A stretch of 64,000 bases of DNA, taken from the NCBI RefSeq assembly GCF_000208745.1, contig NC_030856.1:18762919-18826918 (forward strand). Direction: 5' to 3'. Source of the DNA: Theobroma cacao. Taxonomy: Eukaryota; Streptophyta; Magnoliopsida; Malvales; Malvaceae. Position 1 is the stretch's first letter, and each line of letters starts with the position of its first letter. The translations under genes and the position numbers were made by a program. Under the pieces are notes generated by a model. It was not told the origin of the DNA, did no database searches, and saw only the letters and a list, made by a program, of their open reading frames with translations. This document shows positions 10,624-24,186 of the stretch, in pieces.

Positions 10624-13445
10624 TGTCACGACCCGGAACCTCCCTCGGGCCCATGACAACCGTCGCGACGTCCTGATTGACACTCATTGCCCGGAATGCC
10701 AATCGGAACCCCACAAGGCTTACATATTAGTTTCTTGTCTTTTCTGTGAGCAATCATTTTTAAACATTCCGTTTTAAACAATTACCAGTTGTTTCTGGCT
10801 CAAGTAAATCAAAAGACAAAACTATTTTAAAAGGATTTATAGACAAATATTACTATTCAAAATATTGATTAAAATATAGCATTTTTATATAAAACAATAT
10901 TTATAGAAACACGTATAAAAATCTTTTGTAACGTGAAAGTAAAATAAATTCATACATACAATAATTTACAAAGTTATAATGTACAATAATAATTACAATG
11001 ACAAGTGGCCCGTAAATACACAAAGTGTTGGTGATAGTAACCTACTGTCTGTGAGATAAAGGAGTCAACTGGAATCCTCGACAAAATTGGTATCTACAAG
11101 CTACCACAGGCCTGAAATATTTGGAAAGGAGGTGGGTGAGATTTTACAATCCCAATGAGTAAACAGACATTATCATAAATATCTAAAGGCGAGTAAAATT
11201 GAGGTAAGTTTAAACAACAAATTACAAACCATTTCATAAGGTTTTCAATTTATTTCTTAAGCCATAAAATATTTATTATTTACCAAAACAATTGCTAGGG
11301 CTTATGACTTTTATTAAAAATAAGGCTCAAGCCAAAACTAATCCTCGGGGATACCTTGGCCGAGACATCTAACCGAGTCCGCCAAGGTTGTTAAGATATT
11401 TACATGTGAAACACATTTTTTTTTTAAAACAAGCCATTCCTTGGCGTTGGCCGAGTTACACATTCACGTGGGGGTTCAACGTGAAGTGAGCTCTAACACT
11501 ACCCCGGGAGTTACCCTCCTTGCCTCTACTATCGAAGTAACTATATAACCGGGTTTATCGTGCCCCTCTAATAGGCAGTCCATGAAAACTCGTCACTGCA
11601 GTGACTAAACCCATCAATTTTAATAAAATTTTGACAGTATAACGTGACTTTTATTTATTTACCTAGCCTGCATAGTAAAAGACAGCTTACATAAATTCCC
11701 AATGCAATTATAAAATATAGCCATATATACTCATATATCATAAGCCATTCATAGGAAAATATATATTTCAAAATAATTGGCAGCCTCTAATTACTCAATT
11801 TCATAATCAACACAATATATTTTTATTTGTCACATTTATTTCTAAAACATCAAAAATCCCATTTTAATCTCATTCTCATTTCATAAAATCCATAAAGATC
11901 ATTTAAAAATAAACTCTAGATAATTTATAATAATAATAGGTTTACTCACCGTTTGTACAAACTAATTGCTTTTTAGGTGCCCCGATCACTGTTTGTCGGG
12001 TATGACTTCCTTACCTTTATCGGAAGGCTTTCCTCCTAAACACATTGCAAAATTTACCCAATTCACCACATTGATGCTAAATCACTATATAATTGACTTA
12101 AATCCTATACTAATGCATGGTATGAAATGCAATAGCCTAAAACGGCTTAAACGCGGTATTAACCTATTTTTGACACTTTACCCGATAAATTGCTAACGCA
12201 CTCCATTTTAGCTCTAAATTGTCCCATTTTCTCTCCAACATTTCTAACCATTAAATATCAGCCAATAACTCACTACAATCACCAAAATCAGCTCACTTTC
12301 CTCGAAAAATTTGGCCAAAAATGGGACATTAATTCGGTAAATCTTCCACTTTGTTTTTCTATCACATTTAACCATTTTTCATCATTTTCTCTTCACTTCT
12401 CTTAGAATAAAAATCAGTTCATCATCATTGTACATCATTGAACATTCAGCCAAGGGTGGGTATTGTGAAAATTTCATGCTTTCTTGCCCAATTTGATTTC
12501 TATACACATTTAACTAACTAAAACTATCAATTTAACTAAAAATCAAAACATAAAAATTTCAAATTCCTCCCCCTTGAATTTCATCCAGCCCTTGATATCA
12601 CTTTTTGATCTCTCTCCTCAAGCATGCTAAATGGAAACAAAGGAATAAGAAAGGTAGAAATCAAGCTAAAGTCGAAAAATCTTACCGTTAGACATGTGAA
12701 CGGTCGAAAAACGCGATTTCCCCTTTGAATTTTCTAATTTTCCTTTGGTTTTTCTCTTTTCTTCATTTCCTCTCTATTTTCTCTCTTCTTTTCTCCTTAT
12801 GGCCAGCCGTCACTTAATATGGGGTTTAAATGGGCTGACTTTTCATTAAAATAATATTAAACAATTAAAAAGTGCCATGTGTCACTTTTCCATTGGCCCA
12901 TTTTTAAAATTTCATCCTTTAAACTTCAATTTTTCACCACTTAACATAGCATAGTTATTCATACCAAAAATAAGTACATCCTATGATTTTGACAAGTTTT
13001 GGGTGGTGAAAATTACGGTTTTTATCCAAGGGTGACAAAATTATCATTTTGCCCCTATGTTTCGAAAATTGTCAAAATTGAAAAATTTCACTTCCTATCA
13101 TTAAATTATACTCCAAATAGTTAATCTTGGTCAAAAATTTCACTCCATAATCAAATTATTATCTTAGGTGGCAAAATGACAATTTTGCCCCTGAACATCA
13201 AAATTTTCAATTTTTTCTCAAATAAACCCTCGAACTCCGAACAATCAGTTTTAGTCATTTCTGGACTGTAAAATATTAAATTTCATCCTACGATTCCTAT
13301 TTGAACTAGTTCGAGGTTAAATCAACTCAAGTGTACCATTAGGTACGATACCGAGTTTCGTCTATTCTTAGGACTTTCCTAGCATAATAACATGCTACTC
13401 AGTGCATGTATGTCATGACATGTGTTTATAGGGTCGGGTTTTACA
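10624..13445 (-). repeat. Solo LTR of family B, TSD AAATA
   Basis: A 2822-bp LTR flanked by perfect 5-bp duplications AAATA (10619-10623 and 13446-13450). On the minus strand it starts TGTAAAACCCGACCC and ends CCGGGTCGTGACA. It has no internal coding region, so it is a solo LTR left by recombination between the two LTRs of a Ty3-type element. Length and termini fit the large-LTR chromovirus (Tekay/Del-like) group by inference. The same family occurs at 1-310, 17400-18959 and 43524-46639, with a chimeric copy at 36857-40432. Confidence 0.92.
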
Positions 13446-13450
13446 AAATA

Positions 13451-15600
13451 TGTCTTGGATTACATGTTTCACATGGCTAGAGGTAATGATGCTCTTTTTC
13501 TATACATCATATTTTAGGCTTTTTGATCGTTTTTCATGGAGGCTGGTGATTTGTGTTATTAAATGGTAATAATTTTGTCTTAAAATAAAATATATGTATA
13601 ATTATATAAATACCATACGATTAATTAATATTATTTAAAATATAATGTAATATGTTTATTATATGATATACATGACATAATATTATTAGCACATTTAACA
13701 AATTTTATATACAAATAATATAATTATTTGAGATTTGAGATGTTGGATGAAAAAGGAATGACAGTAATGATTAATTCAACGGTAATTTTGTTTTTTATGA
13801 AATATCAAATGCTATTATAATAAATGATATTTTTGTCATTTAATCATTTATTCTTTTCTTATTTTAAGGTTATTTTTACCAACCAAATATTGTAATAAGT
13901 CATAATAACTATCTCTGTTCTATTCCATTCGTTGTACTAAATTATGTAATAACTATTTTATTCTATTTTCACCTTATTCTATTCCCACAAAATAATTATT
14001 CTATTATGTTACTGTATATTCCTTGAACCACACGTACTGTTAAGAGTTTATCTAATCCCTTCAAAACTATGTCATTTTGGGGGATAGGTGGGAAAGAAGA
14101 AAAAAAGAAAAAAAAAGGGAAAAAGAAAGGATAAAATGGTTTAGGCTTGACCTGATCTGACTGAGGTCTATCAAGTCCAATATTATTTGCTTTTCAGGCC
14201 ACTAGATTTGGATACAAAGCCCAATAGATTGAGGTACATATTTTCCAACCCATTTTTATATTACCCATCTAGTTTTTATTGATATTCATTTTTAAATCAA
14301 AATATTTGCTTAATATGTGGTAGTTTAAGAATAATAAAAGTGCTGAAATTAAAAGTTTTAGTTGAATAAATTGAACAAAAGAAAAAATGGTGGCTATTTT
14401 AAAAAAATTTCGAAAAGGGAAATCTAGAAAACGTTGTAAGAACAGTTTTTTCTTTTTTAATTTCCATAAGGTAAATTCCAATAATTATGGGACCTTACTA
14501 AAAGTAAGGAAAGGAATCCCAAAAATTATTTTCAGAAAAATGATTATTTCTAAATAAAAAACAAGCACAAACTAAAATAAATGTGTAGTAAACAAAATTC
14601 TAAATAATTTGTGAATTGCAACATGATATTTATTTGCTTGCACCATATGCATTAAATTTTAATTATGCAGGTAAATAGAAATTAACCAATGATGGAAGGT
14701 TATGAAAGTTTTAACTTATAATTTCCTTGAAGATTATTGGGTAAAAATTTTTTGAAGATTCTACAAAAAGTGTAAGAGAATTTAGAAAAATTTTCAATAT
14801 GAACGGTTTTCATTTTTAAGAAAAATAAAAAATAAAGGGAATAAAAAATGCAAGTTAATGAAAATCAACCGCTGATGCAATTTTCAAGATTTTTTAAGTA
14901 ACAATTTTCTTAAAAGTTCCAAAATGAGAAAATTTTTTAAACTTATGTCAAAACTATTGGAGGATTATGAAAATTTTCCAACATAAAAAATTTTCACTTA
15001 ATTTTTTATAATAAAAATGGAAAATGCCTAGCCAAAAAGTTGATTTTTAAGAACATAGATTATAATAAAAAAATTATGAAAAGAAAAAATAAGGAACAAG
15101 AAGGAATAAAAGATTTAATCCAAAATTTTTTCATAAAATATTAAAGTAGTTTGATGAATAAGCGTGTTCAAGAAAATAAGTGATTTTCTTGAATACTCTT
15201 AAAGTGGGGAGACACTCCTAATTTTTCACCAAAATTGTTGGAAAAACTTATGAAAAGTTTCTAATATTTAAATAGTAGGTAAAGAAGAAAAGGATAAATG
15301 GTAATAATGGAAATAGATGTACTTATGAAATCAATAACTATTTGTGAAGGTAAAATAGGACAACACATGATTAATTGATCCTATCTTTAAACAGGTGTCA
15401 CGAAGGTTTTAATACTTTCCCTGCACGTAATTGTACTATCTTGTCTAGTTATATTTGAAGTCTATCATTTTTAATGAATTTAAGTCAAGTATAGGATTTC
15501 ATTAGAAGGATATATTCAATTAGGTGGCAAATCGTGCATAGATAAAAAAATTGGTGGTTACTCTTCTTTAAATTCTCTAATCCAGTTCCCAAACCTGCAT
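13451..15600. other. AT-rich relict sequence
   Basis: 13725-14040 looks like a small nonautonomous element: 13733-13790 is shared with 429-482, and the segment ends in TATTCTATTATGTTACTGT-like sequence with ACCAACCAAATATT inside. Termini could not be proven. 14100-15360 is A-rich with repeated AAAATTTT phrases and no gene. Around 15395-15600 the phrases CACGAAGGTTTTAATACTTT and TAGGTGGCAAAT resemble decayed LTR-end sequence of plant Ty3 elements; this is a weak call. Confidence 0.4.
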
Positions 15601-16029
15601 TTTGTGATATATGTTTATATACAAATACATTGTCTATCAAGATTGAAAATTCAGATGTTTGTTACTATTAAGAAATCAATTAACAAAATGATGTGGAAGT
15701 ATGATTTCCAGAAATGATTTGAATTGCGTGGAGATCTTGTGATCAGCTATGAATTGAACCATAGCTGACTTGGTCTTTGGTTTGAATAACATTACTTAGC
15801 TTGTTCTAATTTGGATTGTTGTTGAGTTTATGTTACGCTTGGTTGTTGTCGAGATTCTATTTATTGCTAAGCTTTTACTTATTGCTGTGCTTTTGTTGAG
15901 CTTAGTCTGATGTTGATATTTGTGTTGAGCTTGATGCATTAGTTCCAATCCTTGTTGTATACTCTTTATGCCATTTCAAGATGGTGGAGACATTAGTTAC
16001 TTTAATCTTGGATCTTAGAAACAGAAACT

Positions 16030-16810
16030 TTTTTTAAGCTAAAGGTTTTGTGAGACCATCTACAAGTTGATCAGTAAGGGGAATGGAAGAGTCCTTGAGT
16101 TAACCATATGGACATGTTGGCACACAAAGTGATAATTGACTACCAAATGTTTGGTTATGGAGTGACAGGAATGGATTTTCACATAGAAATATAGCTGCAA
16201 TATTATCATAATGAAGAATTGGAGAATGATTGGTACGAATATACAATTCATTGAAAAGGTTTATTCAACAAAGATAAGTTCTACAGTAGTATTGTGATAA
16301 CTCTATATTCAGCTTCAGTAGAGTATTTGCCACTAACCTTTTCTTGGATGATTCAAGAAAATAAGATCATTGTCAAGATAGATGATATAGGCAATTGTGG
16401 TATCATCAAGATTGACATCTTAGTCTGAGTCACTAAATGAAAAGATGTGCAAATAAGTATTTTTTTCTCAATAATAAGCCATGAAAGCATACTCTCGAAA
16501 CTTTTTTAAGGCTAGACTGATGAGCTTGACTTGGTGAATGCATGTATTGAGATAACTTGTTAATACATGAGTTATATTAGTTCTTGTTATTACTATAAGG
16601 AGCCAATTAATTTTATGTAAGTATGGCATCAATTGCAGCTGTAACATATTTCAATAGCAATTTGATACTAGTAGTCATTGGTGCAATGACTTTCTTAGCA
16701 TTATCCATGCCAAATTTTTTCAAAACATCTCTAATATACTTGTGCTATGATAAAAAAATGCTAGTACATCGTAACCTCAACACTTAAGATAATATTTTTT
16801 GTGCCATGAT
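16030..16810 (-). pseudogene. pol: Decayed copia reverse transcriptase/RNase H
   Basis: On the minus strand, several frames together spell the end of a copia pol. First comes YIRDVLKKFGMDNAKKV (expected order: RT thumb, about 16740-16690), then APMTT and a degraded membrane of the RT-RNase H linker. SGKYSTEAEY follows (RNase H motif normally SSTEAEY, near 16310). Next are an IVYSYQS segment and SIITLCANM-type RNase H tail residues near 16130. Stops and frameshifts occur every few tens of bases. No LTR could be matched to it. It is an old fragment, distinct from the other three copia elements here. Confidence 0.7.
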
Positions 16811-17399
16811 CTTTAACAAAAAATATGTTTGCAAGCTTATTGATAACTCTATTATATAGAGTTATTTAGCCACATTTTGGGATGTCAATGTAGCTAAGTC
16901 GTTGCGTTTTAAGTAGTTTTTAGACAATTTTTATGTTTTTAGTTTATAAGTTAAAACATGTTAATTTAGTTGAATTCAAGAAATTATAGTTGATTTTCAT
17001 GTTGAAAGTCCTATTTTAAGCCAATACTGATTTAATCCTTGTGTTTGTAGGTTTTCAAATGCATAAAGTTCAATGATGATAAACTATGCAGTGGAGACTA
17101 AGTACAGATTTTCACTAAACATGTTTCAATAATTCATACATAACTTGAGCTACAGAGATGTAGTCAATGTGATTCTTAGACCATTGGAAAGTCGAAAGGC
17201 AGAACTACAACATTCATGTTTACTATTTTGCCTAGATTTACATTGAAGTAGGAGAAAATTGCATTGCAAAATGAGGCACTATAATAGTTCTACATCAAGG
17301 CAGCACAAGTAGTAGTGCCGCGACCTTGCACAAGTAGTAGTGCGCATGGATAAGAGCATGAACTAATTTATGATAAATTGACACAATTTATTGAATTTT
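16811..17399 (+). repeat. Athila-like LTR fragment
   Basis: 17168-17236 carries the block GTGATTCTTAGACCATTGGA and CTATTTTGCCTAG that recurs in three other LTRs of the window. 17303-17318 and 17328-17343 are two identical GCACAAGTAGTAGTGC copies, each with GCAC/GTGC arms. The downstream primer-binding site and gag start at 18975-19184 probably belong to the same element, split by the family B LTR. The left limit is not resolved. Confidence 0.5.
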
Positions 17400-18959
17400 G
17401 TGTCATGGATTATGGATAGGTGGTGAGTCAATTGTTTCGGGTATGAGACTACACCCGAGGGAGGAGGATAGGAGTATTTCTACTCCTAATATTGTGAGTA
17501 AACTTATTATCATTTAATTTATCTAAGGTAGTTTTTATGAAATTTTATAAATTTTATGAAAAATGGATTTTAAAAGGATAAATTTCGTGTTTTATAAATA
17601 AATGTGTTTTTATAAAATGGTTTTATAAATTGTTTGAAATTAATGATGAATGTTATTTTTCTTAAATAGAGTACATGGAGACTGTGGTTGTTAAGTATGA
17701 ATTGTATTTTTAATTCAAATGGCTGATGATAGTGTGAGCATGCTTGGCTGGTTTATTGTATTGAAATTACATGAATTATGGTTTGCCGTGCAAATTAGTT
17801 ATTATAAAAAAATTACCTTGTTATGCTGTTAAACTATTTTATGATTATGGTGGGGCTGACCTACACTGCAGTGGCGGATTTCTGTGGACCATCCTATTAG
17901 AGGGGCTCGGTAAACCCAACTAATTTATTTTACCTCTGTGGGAGAGGCGCATAGGGTAACTCTTGTGGAGGGGTTTGAGTCCACTTCATGCTTTACCACC
18001 ACGTGAAAGTGAGATTCAGCCAACGCCAAGGGATGACTGTTTTATATGAATAAGTCGTTTTAACAACCTTGGCGGACTCGAGTGGATGCTTTGATGACGA
18101 TCAAGTATCCCCAAGGATGAGTTTTGGCATGAGCCAAAATTTTATGAGAAACATAAGCCTTGAAAATCATTTTAATTGAGTTATAATTGTTTTCATGGGA
18201 TGGAATAAATTTCTAAGTTATGAAATGCATATTGGGATGGGATATTTTATTGTCTCCATTTACTTGGCTTTAGATACTTTAGATGGTATCTATTTACTCA
18301 TTGGGATTACAAAATCTCATTCGTTCTTCTATACATTTTTCAGGCTCAGGACAGTTTGTAGATAGTCGAGTAGGACGAGAACTAAGCTCGAAACTGCATT
18401 ATAGAAAGTAAGAGTTCACAATCTTACATCCTCTTGGTCAATTGGGGCTCACGTGTCATTGTAGATCAAATCTTATATTTTGGTTATCTGTATTTCTATT
18501 CATACAATTTTTACTTTACTTTCATGTGTGAAAAAATTATTTACGAATATTTCTATAGAAATTTATTTTATGAGAAAATAGAATAATTTATTTATTATTT
18601 TTGAATAGTACTAATTGTCAACAATTTACTTTTAAATGAACATTTTAGATATCAAACTTATTTCTAAGTATGAAATATACGTTTTCCACCTAATTATTAC
18701 ATTTTTAACTTGTCTCGAAATTTTTGACGAAAATGACAAAAACGCCCTTATGAGGCAAAAATTAAAATTTTATTGTTTTTGGACGAAAAAAATGATTTGT
18801 ATTGTTTTAAAACATGATTTTTGTAACAGTAAATCATAGGGTAGGTGAGGAACTGATATGAGAGCCTTGCGAGGTCTCGATACGGTACTCGAAAGATGAG
18901 TGCCTATCGGGACATCGCGATGGTTGTCACGGACTCGAAGGTGGTTCCGGGTCGTGACA
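17400..18959 (+). repeat. Family B LTR, 3' part
   Basis: Matches the second half of the complete LTR at 43524-46639: GGTGGTGAGTC near 17421, the TGTGGACCATCCTATTAGAG block, the CTTGGCGGACTCGAG block, and the end GGTTCCGGGTCGTGACA at about 18959. The 5' half is missing, so it is a truncated copy in plus orientation, inside the Athila-like sequence. Confidence 0.75.
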
Positions 18960-18960
18960 G

Positions 18961-19184
18961 AAACTGACAACAAGTTTTTGGCACCATTGTTGGGGATTTG
19001 TTTTCCTATTTATCTTTGTTGATATTAAAATAAACAAATTGTCTTAGACCAAGTTTTTCTTTTTTTCTCATGTTTTTAGGTGTGTTTTGACATTGTATGC
19101 GCAAAACACGAAACTTAGAGATTATCTCGTGCAACCTGGAGATCGAAAGGACATTTCGATGATTGAGACTAGATAGTCAACAAG
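18961..19184 (+). mobile_element. gag: Athila-like primer-binding site and gag start
   Basis: 18975-18996 reads TTTTTGGCACCATTGTTGGG, a decayed Athila/Tat primer-binding site. An ATG at 19097 opens MRKTRNLEIISCNLEIERTF, which aligns with the minus-strand gag start at 4390 or so (shared NLEIERTFR). A stop follows within about 25 codons and the sequence is then cut by the family A LTR at 19185. Only the first tens of gag codons survive. Function is lost. Confidence 0.72.
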
Positions 19185-20542
19185 TGTAAAATCCCATACT
19201 TTGATATGGTAGCTAATAAAGCTTATCGGATGCTAATCGAGGTTAATTAGAATGTTTAAAAATGATGAAAGGTGAAAGGAATAGTTTGGAGAAAAATATT
19301 CTGTATCCGAAGAAATAACAATTGAATAATAATATTTTTATTGAGGATGAATTAGTGAGATGAAAAGTGATTCAGAAGTGAATCGAGGCATAATAAGATA
19401 TTTAGGTGCCAAGGAGACACGTGAAAAATTTTAGAATAAAATAATATTTTATAACTAAAACAATATTAAAATATTAATATTTTAATTAGTGTCGAAATTT
19501 TCCATGAAGAAGGAGTATATGGTCAATCTAAGTAAGGGAGAAGAAGAACGAGGAAATTTTCGAGAAAAATGACGTTAATCGGGCCCGCCTGTCTTTATTA
19601 ACTAAAGCTAGCGCAGATAAGTAAATATTTAAATATTATGGTGATACCACGTTAAACTATAAACTTGATATTTTATTGGTACAAGTGTTAAGGAAGAAAA
19701 ATAGGAAGAAATTGGAATTAAAAGATTGTGGGAGGACTTAATTAAAAAGGACGAAAACCTTAGAGGGCAAAATGGTAATTTTACAATTAGTTTGGTCACA
19801 GCTTCCAAAGGAAGCTTTAACCCTTCATCCTTATCCCATGGCCGACCATCATGTCCAAGGCATTATCTTCCTTCTTCTTCTCCTCCCAACGCCATTTTCA
19901 TCCTCCACCATAAAAATCAAGCTTTTTCCATTTTCTTTTCCTTCCTTTCTTTTCATTTCTTCTTTCTTCTCCTAACTTCTTGGGCACCAAATCTGCAACT
20001 TCTAACTCCATTTTCCAGCACAACTAAACCCTTGGAGAGAGATGGAAAAATCTCTCTTTCTTTCCTTTATTTTCTATTTCTACTCCACCATCACCAACAC
20101 TTGAATTTTCAACTTCAAATCTCCTTTTTTAAAGGTAAAAGTTATATATTTTCAACTCTTGGAATTTATAAATTTATGGGTTATATTTTCAGATTTTATT
20201 TTCTAATTTCTTCAAATTCTTTTTCCTGGAAATATTAGGTTTTTGTTGATCTTTATTCCTCCAAGCTCACCAAGGTAAAGAACCTTTAAATTGGAATAGT
20301 TAATATGATGGGTTTGAGAATTAGACTAGAATTCTAGGTTAAAAATTAAGCTAGAATGTAGTTTATCAAGCGTATGCTTATTAGAATTATTAAGTTTGAA
20401 TTTATGATATATTTGAAGCTATTATTGTTTATTAGCAATTATAGGTTTTAATGGTATTTTGGGACTACCTGGATTAAGATTTTGTTAGGTGGCATCGTTA
20501 AGGAGAGTGAACTTGCATTCAAAAATGTTTTGGGAGTTTAAT
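19185..20542 (+). repeat. Family A LTR (A1), 5' part
   Basis: Starts TGTAAAATCCCATACTTTGA and runs parallel to the next copy through GTGAACTTGCATTC near 20510. It is interrupted at 20543 by another family A LTR start. The flanking pentamer on the left is ACAAG. I found no continuation after the insertion, so the 3' part is lost. The 170-codon frame inside (19726-20238) is low-complexity and not conserved in copy A2. Confidence 0.72.
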
Positions 20543-22689
20543 TGTGACACCCCGTACTTTGATATATTGGCTAATAAAGCTTATCGGATGCCAATTGAGA
20601 TTAATTAGAGTGTTTAAAAGTGATGAAGGGTGAAAGGCATAGTTTGGAATAAAATATTTCACATGCGAAGAAATAACAATTAAATAATAATATTTTTATT
20701 GAGGATGAAATAGCGAGATAAAAAGTGATTCGAAAGTGAATCGGGGCATAATAGGTCATTTTGGGTACCAAGGAGACAAGTGAAAAATTTTGAAATAAAA
20801 TAATATTTTATTCGATGTCGAAATTCATCATGAAGGAGGAGTATATGGTCAATCTAAGTGGGGGAGAAGAAGAACGAGAGAATTTCGAAGAAAAATGACA
20901 TTAGTGGGACTAGCGTGTCTTTATTAAATAAAGTTAGCGCGAGTAAGTATATATTTAAATATTATGGTGATATTGCGTTAAAGTGCAAATTTAATATTTT
21001 ATTGTTACAAGTGTTAAGGAGGAAAAATAGAAAAAAGTTGGAATTAAAAGATTGTGGGAGGACTTAATTAAAAAGGGAAAAAAAACCTTAGAGGGAAAAA
21101 TGGTAATTTTGCCATTAGTTTGGTCAAAGCTTCAAAAGGAAGCTTTGACTCTTATCTTCTTCTCCCATAACCAATTTTTATCCACCCAAAGATATTTTCT
21201 TCTTCTCCTTCATGCTCCCATGCCATTTTCACCTTACCACCATGGAAATCAAATTTTTCATTTTCGTTTCCTTCCTTTCTTTTCCTTTTCTTTCTTTTCT
21301 TACTTCTTTCTTCTCCTACCTTATTGTGCACCAAAACCATAGCTTCTAACCCCATTTTTCAGCACAGCTAAACCTAGGAGAGAGAGAGAAAAATCTCTCT
21401 TTCTTTCTTTCATTTTCTATTTCTACTCCACCTTCATCAACACTTGAGCTTTTAGCTTCAAATCTTCCTTTTTAAAGCCAAACGGTATATATTTTCAACT
21501 CTTGGATTTTGAAATTTATGGGTTCATATATATTTTTAGATTTTATTTCCTAATTTTCTTCAAATTCCTTTTCTTGAAAATATTAGGTTTCTATTGATCT
21601 GTATACCTCCAAGCTCATCCAGGTAAAGAAACTTTAAATTGGAATAGTTGGTCTAATGGGTTTGTGAATTAGACTAGAATTTTAGGTTAAATGTTAGGTT
21701 AGAGTGTAGATTGTCTAGTGTAAATTTATTAGAATTATTAGATTTAATTTATGACGTAATTGAGGTTGTTATGATTTATTGACAAATATAGGTGCTAATG
21801 GTACTTCAGGATTACTTGGATTAGGACCTTGTTGGTGCTAGTTTTGTAAGGTGAGTGAACTTGCATTTAAAAGGTTTTAAACAAATGCATATGTGTTGAA
21901 TGAAATGCTAGAATATCCTTGGTTGTCTCTTTCAAAATTTATGCACAGGAACTAGCTTTTCACAAGTGATACTTCTACATTTTTAAACGTAAAATGTGAT
22001 GAATTACGTATTTGAAATATTATATTGAATTGCTAATTGAATTGTGGCATGTGATGTATTGTCATGCAAAGATTCTTGTTACATGCTGTTATGTGTGTCA
22101 TGCATGGAAATGTAATGTTGAATGATAATTATAACCATGCATGTGCAGTGTGGGAGTGCACATGATGGCGACGTAATGTGTGGTGTGGGAGAGCACACGC
22201 CGATGATATCTACCATGTGCGGTGTGGGAGAGCACATGATGATGATATTTGCCATGTGCGGTGTGGGAGTGCGCATGAGGATATTAGCTATGTGCAGTGT
22301 GGGAGTGCACATGAACTGAGTTGAGGATGACAGTTGTATGCGTTAAGCCATGTTGTCTGGTTGGGATTGGCCTTGATGTGTTTCATGCATGTTTGAAATG
22401 TGATTGCATTGAATGTTAAAAGTTAAATTTCCTAAATATTTTAAAATGAGTTAAAAGTCAACATGGCATTGAGTTTGTTTATGATATACAAAGGTTTCAA
22501 TACAAGTGCATCATGTTTTCTAAAAATCTTCCATATCGTTTGCTTGTTCCCTTACTATGTTCACTCACTAGGTTTATACTCATTCTTTTCAACTTCATGT
22601 TTTAGTTTTCAGGATCGAAGGTAGTTGAATCCTAGGTCGAGGTGCTCCCTCCTATTCATCTTTCAATAGGTTCACTATGACTTTCAATG
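20543..22689 (+). repeat. Family A LTR (A2), nearly complete
   Basis: Starts TGTGACACCCCGTACTTTGA, directly after the pentamer TTAAT. It proceeds through a pyrimidine-rich stretch (21250-21330), GTGAGTGAACTTGCAT near 21850, hairpin repeats (22137-22315), GTTCACTCACTAGG near 22560 and TTTTCAGGATCGAAGG near 22612. It lacks the last about 400 bp seen in the copy at 40438-40821. At about 22690 it abuts an inverted family A fragment. Noncoding. Confidence 0.75.
22137..22315. repeat. Hairpin tandem repeat in LTR A2
   Basis: Five units starting at 22142, 22177, 22216, 22255 and 22291 (steps 35, 39, 39, 36 bp). Each is close to CATGTGCGGTGTGGGAG then AGCACATG. CATGTGC and GCACATG are reverse complements, so each unit can form a 7-bp stem with an 11-nt loop. 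The same unit recurs at 33795-33975 and, inverted, at 34365-34500. Confidence 0.88.
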
Positions 22690-23390
22690 ATAGCACTATC
22701 ATAGCCCAATTTTCAGGCCATGACTGGTGCATGGCCCCAATGGGCATAGCCCACTAAGCCCAAACAAGCCTTTTTATGTAATCCCGATCGTCATTTCAAC
22801 AATAATTCCTAAAGTCACATTTCGTAATTCTCAACTATAAAAATTTTCACTAATATACTATGGCAATCAAATACTTACATTTAGATCATTCAAAATAATA
22901 TCACCCATTGTCAACTCATAGTTGCATCATCAATCCAAATATACATATATTGTTTATACTATCAATCTAAGTGATTTACATCACGTGTACGCATACACAG
23001 GCAAAAGACTCTTGACTACTATCAGAGTGACTTTGGGTGAAGGTATAACTACTGAATGCCATGGTACCTACCAAAAAGACGAATATACGTGGACACCTCA
23101 ATCTAGGTCCTAACTGCCTCTGACTCTGAAAACATGAAGTTTAAAAGAGTGAGTATAAACCCAGTGAGTGAACATAGGAAGGGAACAAGCAAATGATATA
23201 GAAAGTTGTAGAAAACATGATGCACTTATGTTAAAAACAATGCAATTTAGCTTAATTTCTTGTAAAACCCTTTAATTCAACTTTTGGTTATTTAATCCCT
23301 TAAATTGGAGGATCTATGATCAACAACAAAGTTGGAAAAAGTGAAAACTACAGCAAATATCCAAGCAAGATAGGCAAGACATAGAGTTTC
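22690..23390 (-). repeat. Family A LTR, inverted 3' fragment
   Basis: Reads as the reverse complement of the LTR end. 22691-22760 matches the complement of 40745-40815 (ending GGGCTATGA). 23105-23226 matches the complement of 22508-22640 of A2, forming an inverted repeat with it. The terminal dinucleotide is altered and no TSD was found. Confidence 0.7.
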
Positions 23391-24186
23391 TGTGAAACCT
23401 CGACTTTCATAGACGTGTAGCGGAGGTAGACACGATGACGTGGATTAGGGGTAGTTTTGTCATTTTTTGGGTGAGCTTCTAGATGTGGGTTTTTCTAACA
23501 TTATTAAAGTCTAAATAGGCCTAAGAAATAAATGAATGATGTATATAATAATGAAATAAAAGAGAAAAAATAAAAATAATAATAATTTTCACAATAAGGG
23601 TAAAATGGTCATTTTGCATATCGAGTCTAAATTTTTAAGTTTTTCTGAACTCGAGTACTTCTAGATTATTATGGACTTTGTCTCAATATCAAAGGAGTAA
23701 AAAGTTGAACCAAGGGAAAGAAAGGAGGCAAAGTCAACTATTGAATGGCATTTTTGTAAATAAATGGAACTTTAATCAACTTTAAGCATAAATATCTAAT
23801 TTCTAGCAACTTCTTCTTCTTCTTCTTCTTCCCATCCCTTCTCTCCATTTCATGTTTTGACCTTCCATGGAAGCCTCCCTTGAAACCTTTATAACTTTCC
23901 CAAAATTAACTCCATTTCTCATGCTTTTATAGACCTTGTAATAGGGTTTTTCATACTCTTTTACTTCTACACCTCAAGAACCCTCAAAACTCTTTCCTTA
24001 ATACTCTCTCTCACTAGCTGGACATTTTAGAGAGAGAGAGAGAGAGAGAGATATTCCATAATAGCTTGAAAACTCTTGGAAAGGAATTCAAATTACAAAA
24101 TCCACCAAGGTGAGTAATGAATTAGGGTTGATTTTTAAGTTGTTCATTATGGTTAATAATTAGATTGTGAGTGTTTTATTATTGAG
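23391..24186 (+). repeat. Family A-like LTR (A3), part 1
   Basis: Starts TGTGAAACCTCGACTTTCAT, a divergent form of the family A start. It contains a CTT repeat (23814-23832), an AG repeat (24033-24050) and AAATCCACCAAGGTGAG near 24100. It is split by copia-2 and resumes at 33167. It is the partner of the inverted arm 34346-36310. Confidence 0.65.

Noticed and set aside
19726..20238. 170-codon plus-strand frame
   Set aside because: It is low-complexity Ser/Phe/Leu translation of a pyrimidine-rich LTR stretch, and the homologous stretch at 21052-21342 does not keep the frame.
22079..22319. Frames over the hairpin repeats, possible repeat protein
   Set aside because: Unit lengths of 35-39 bp do not keep frame; the repeat is structural.
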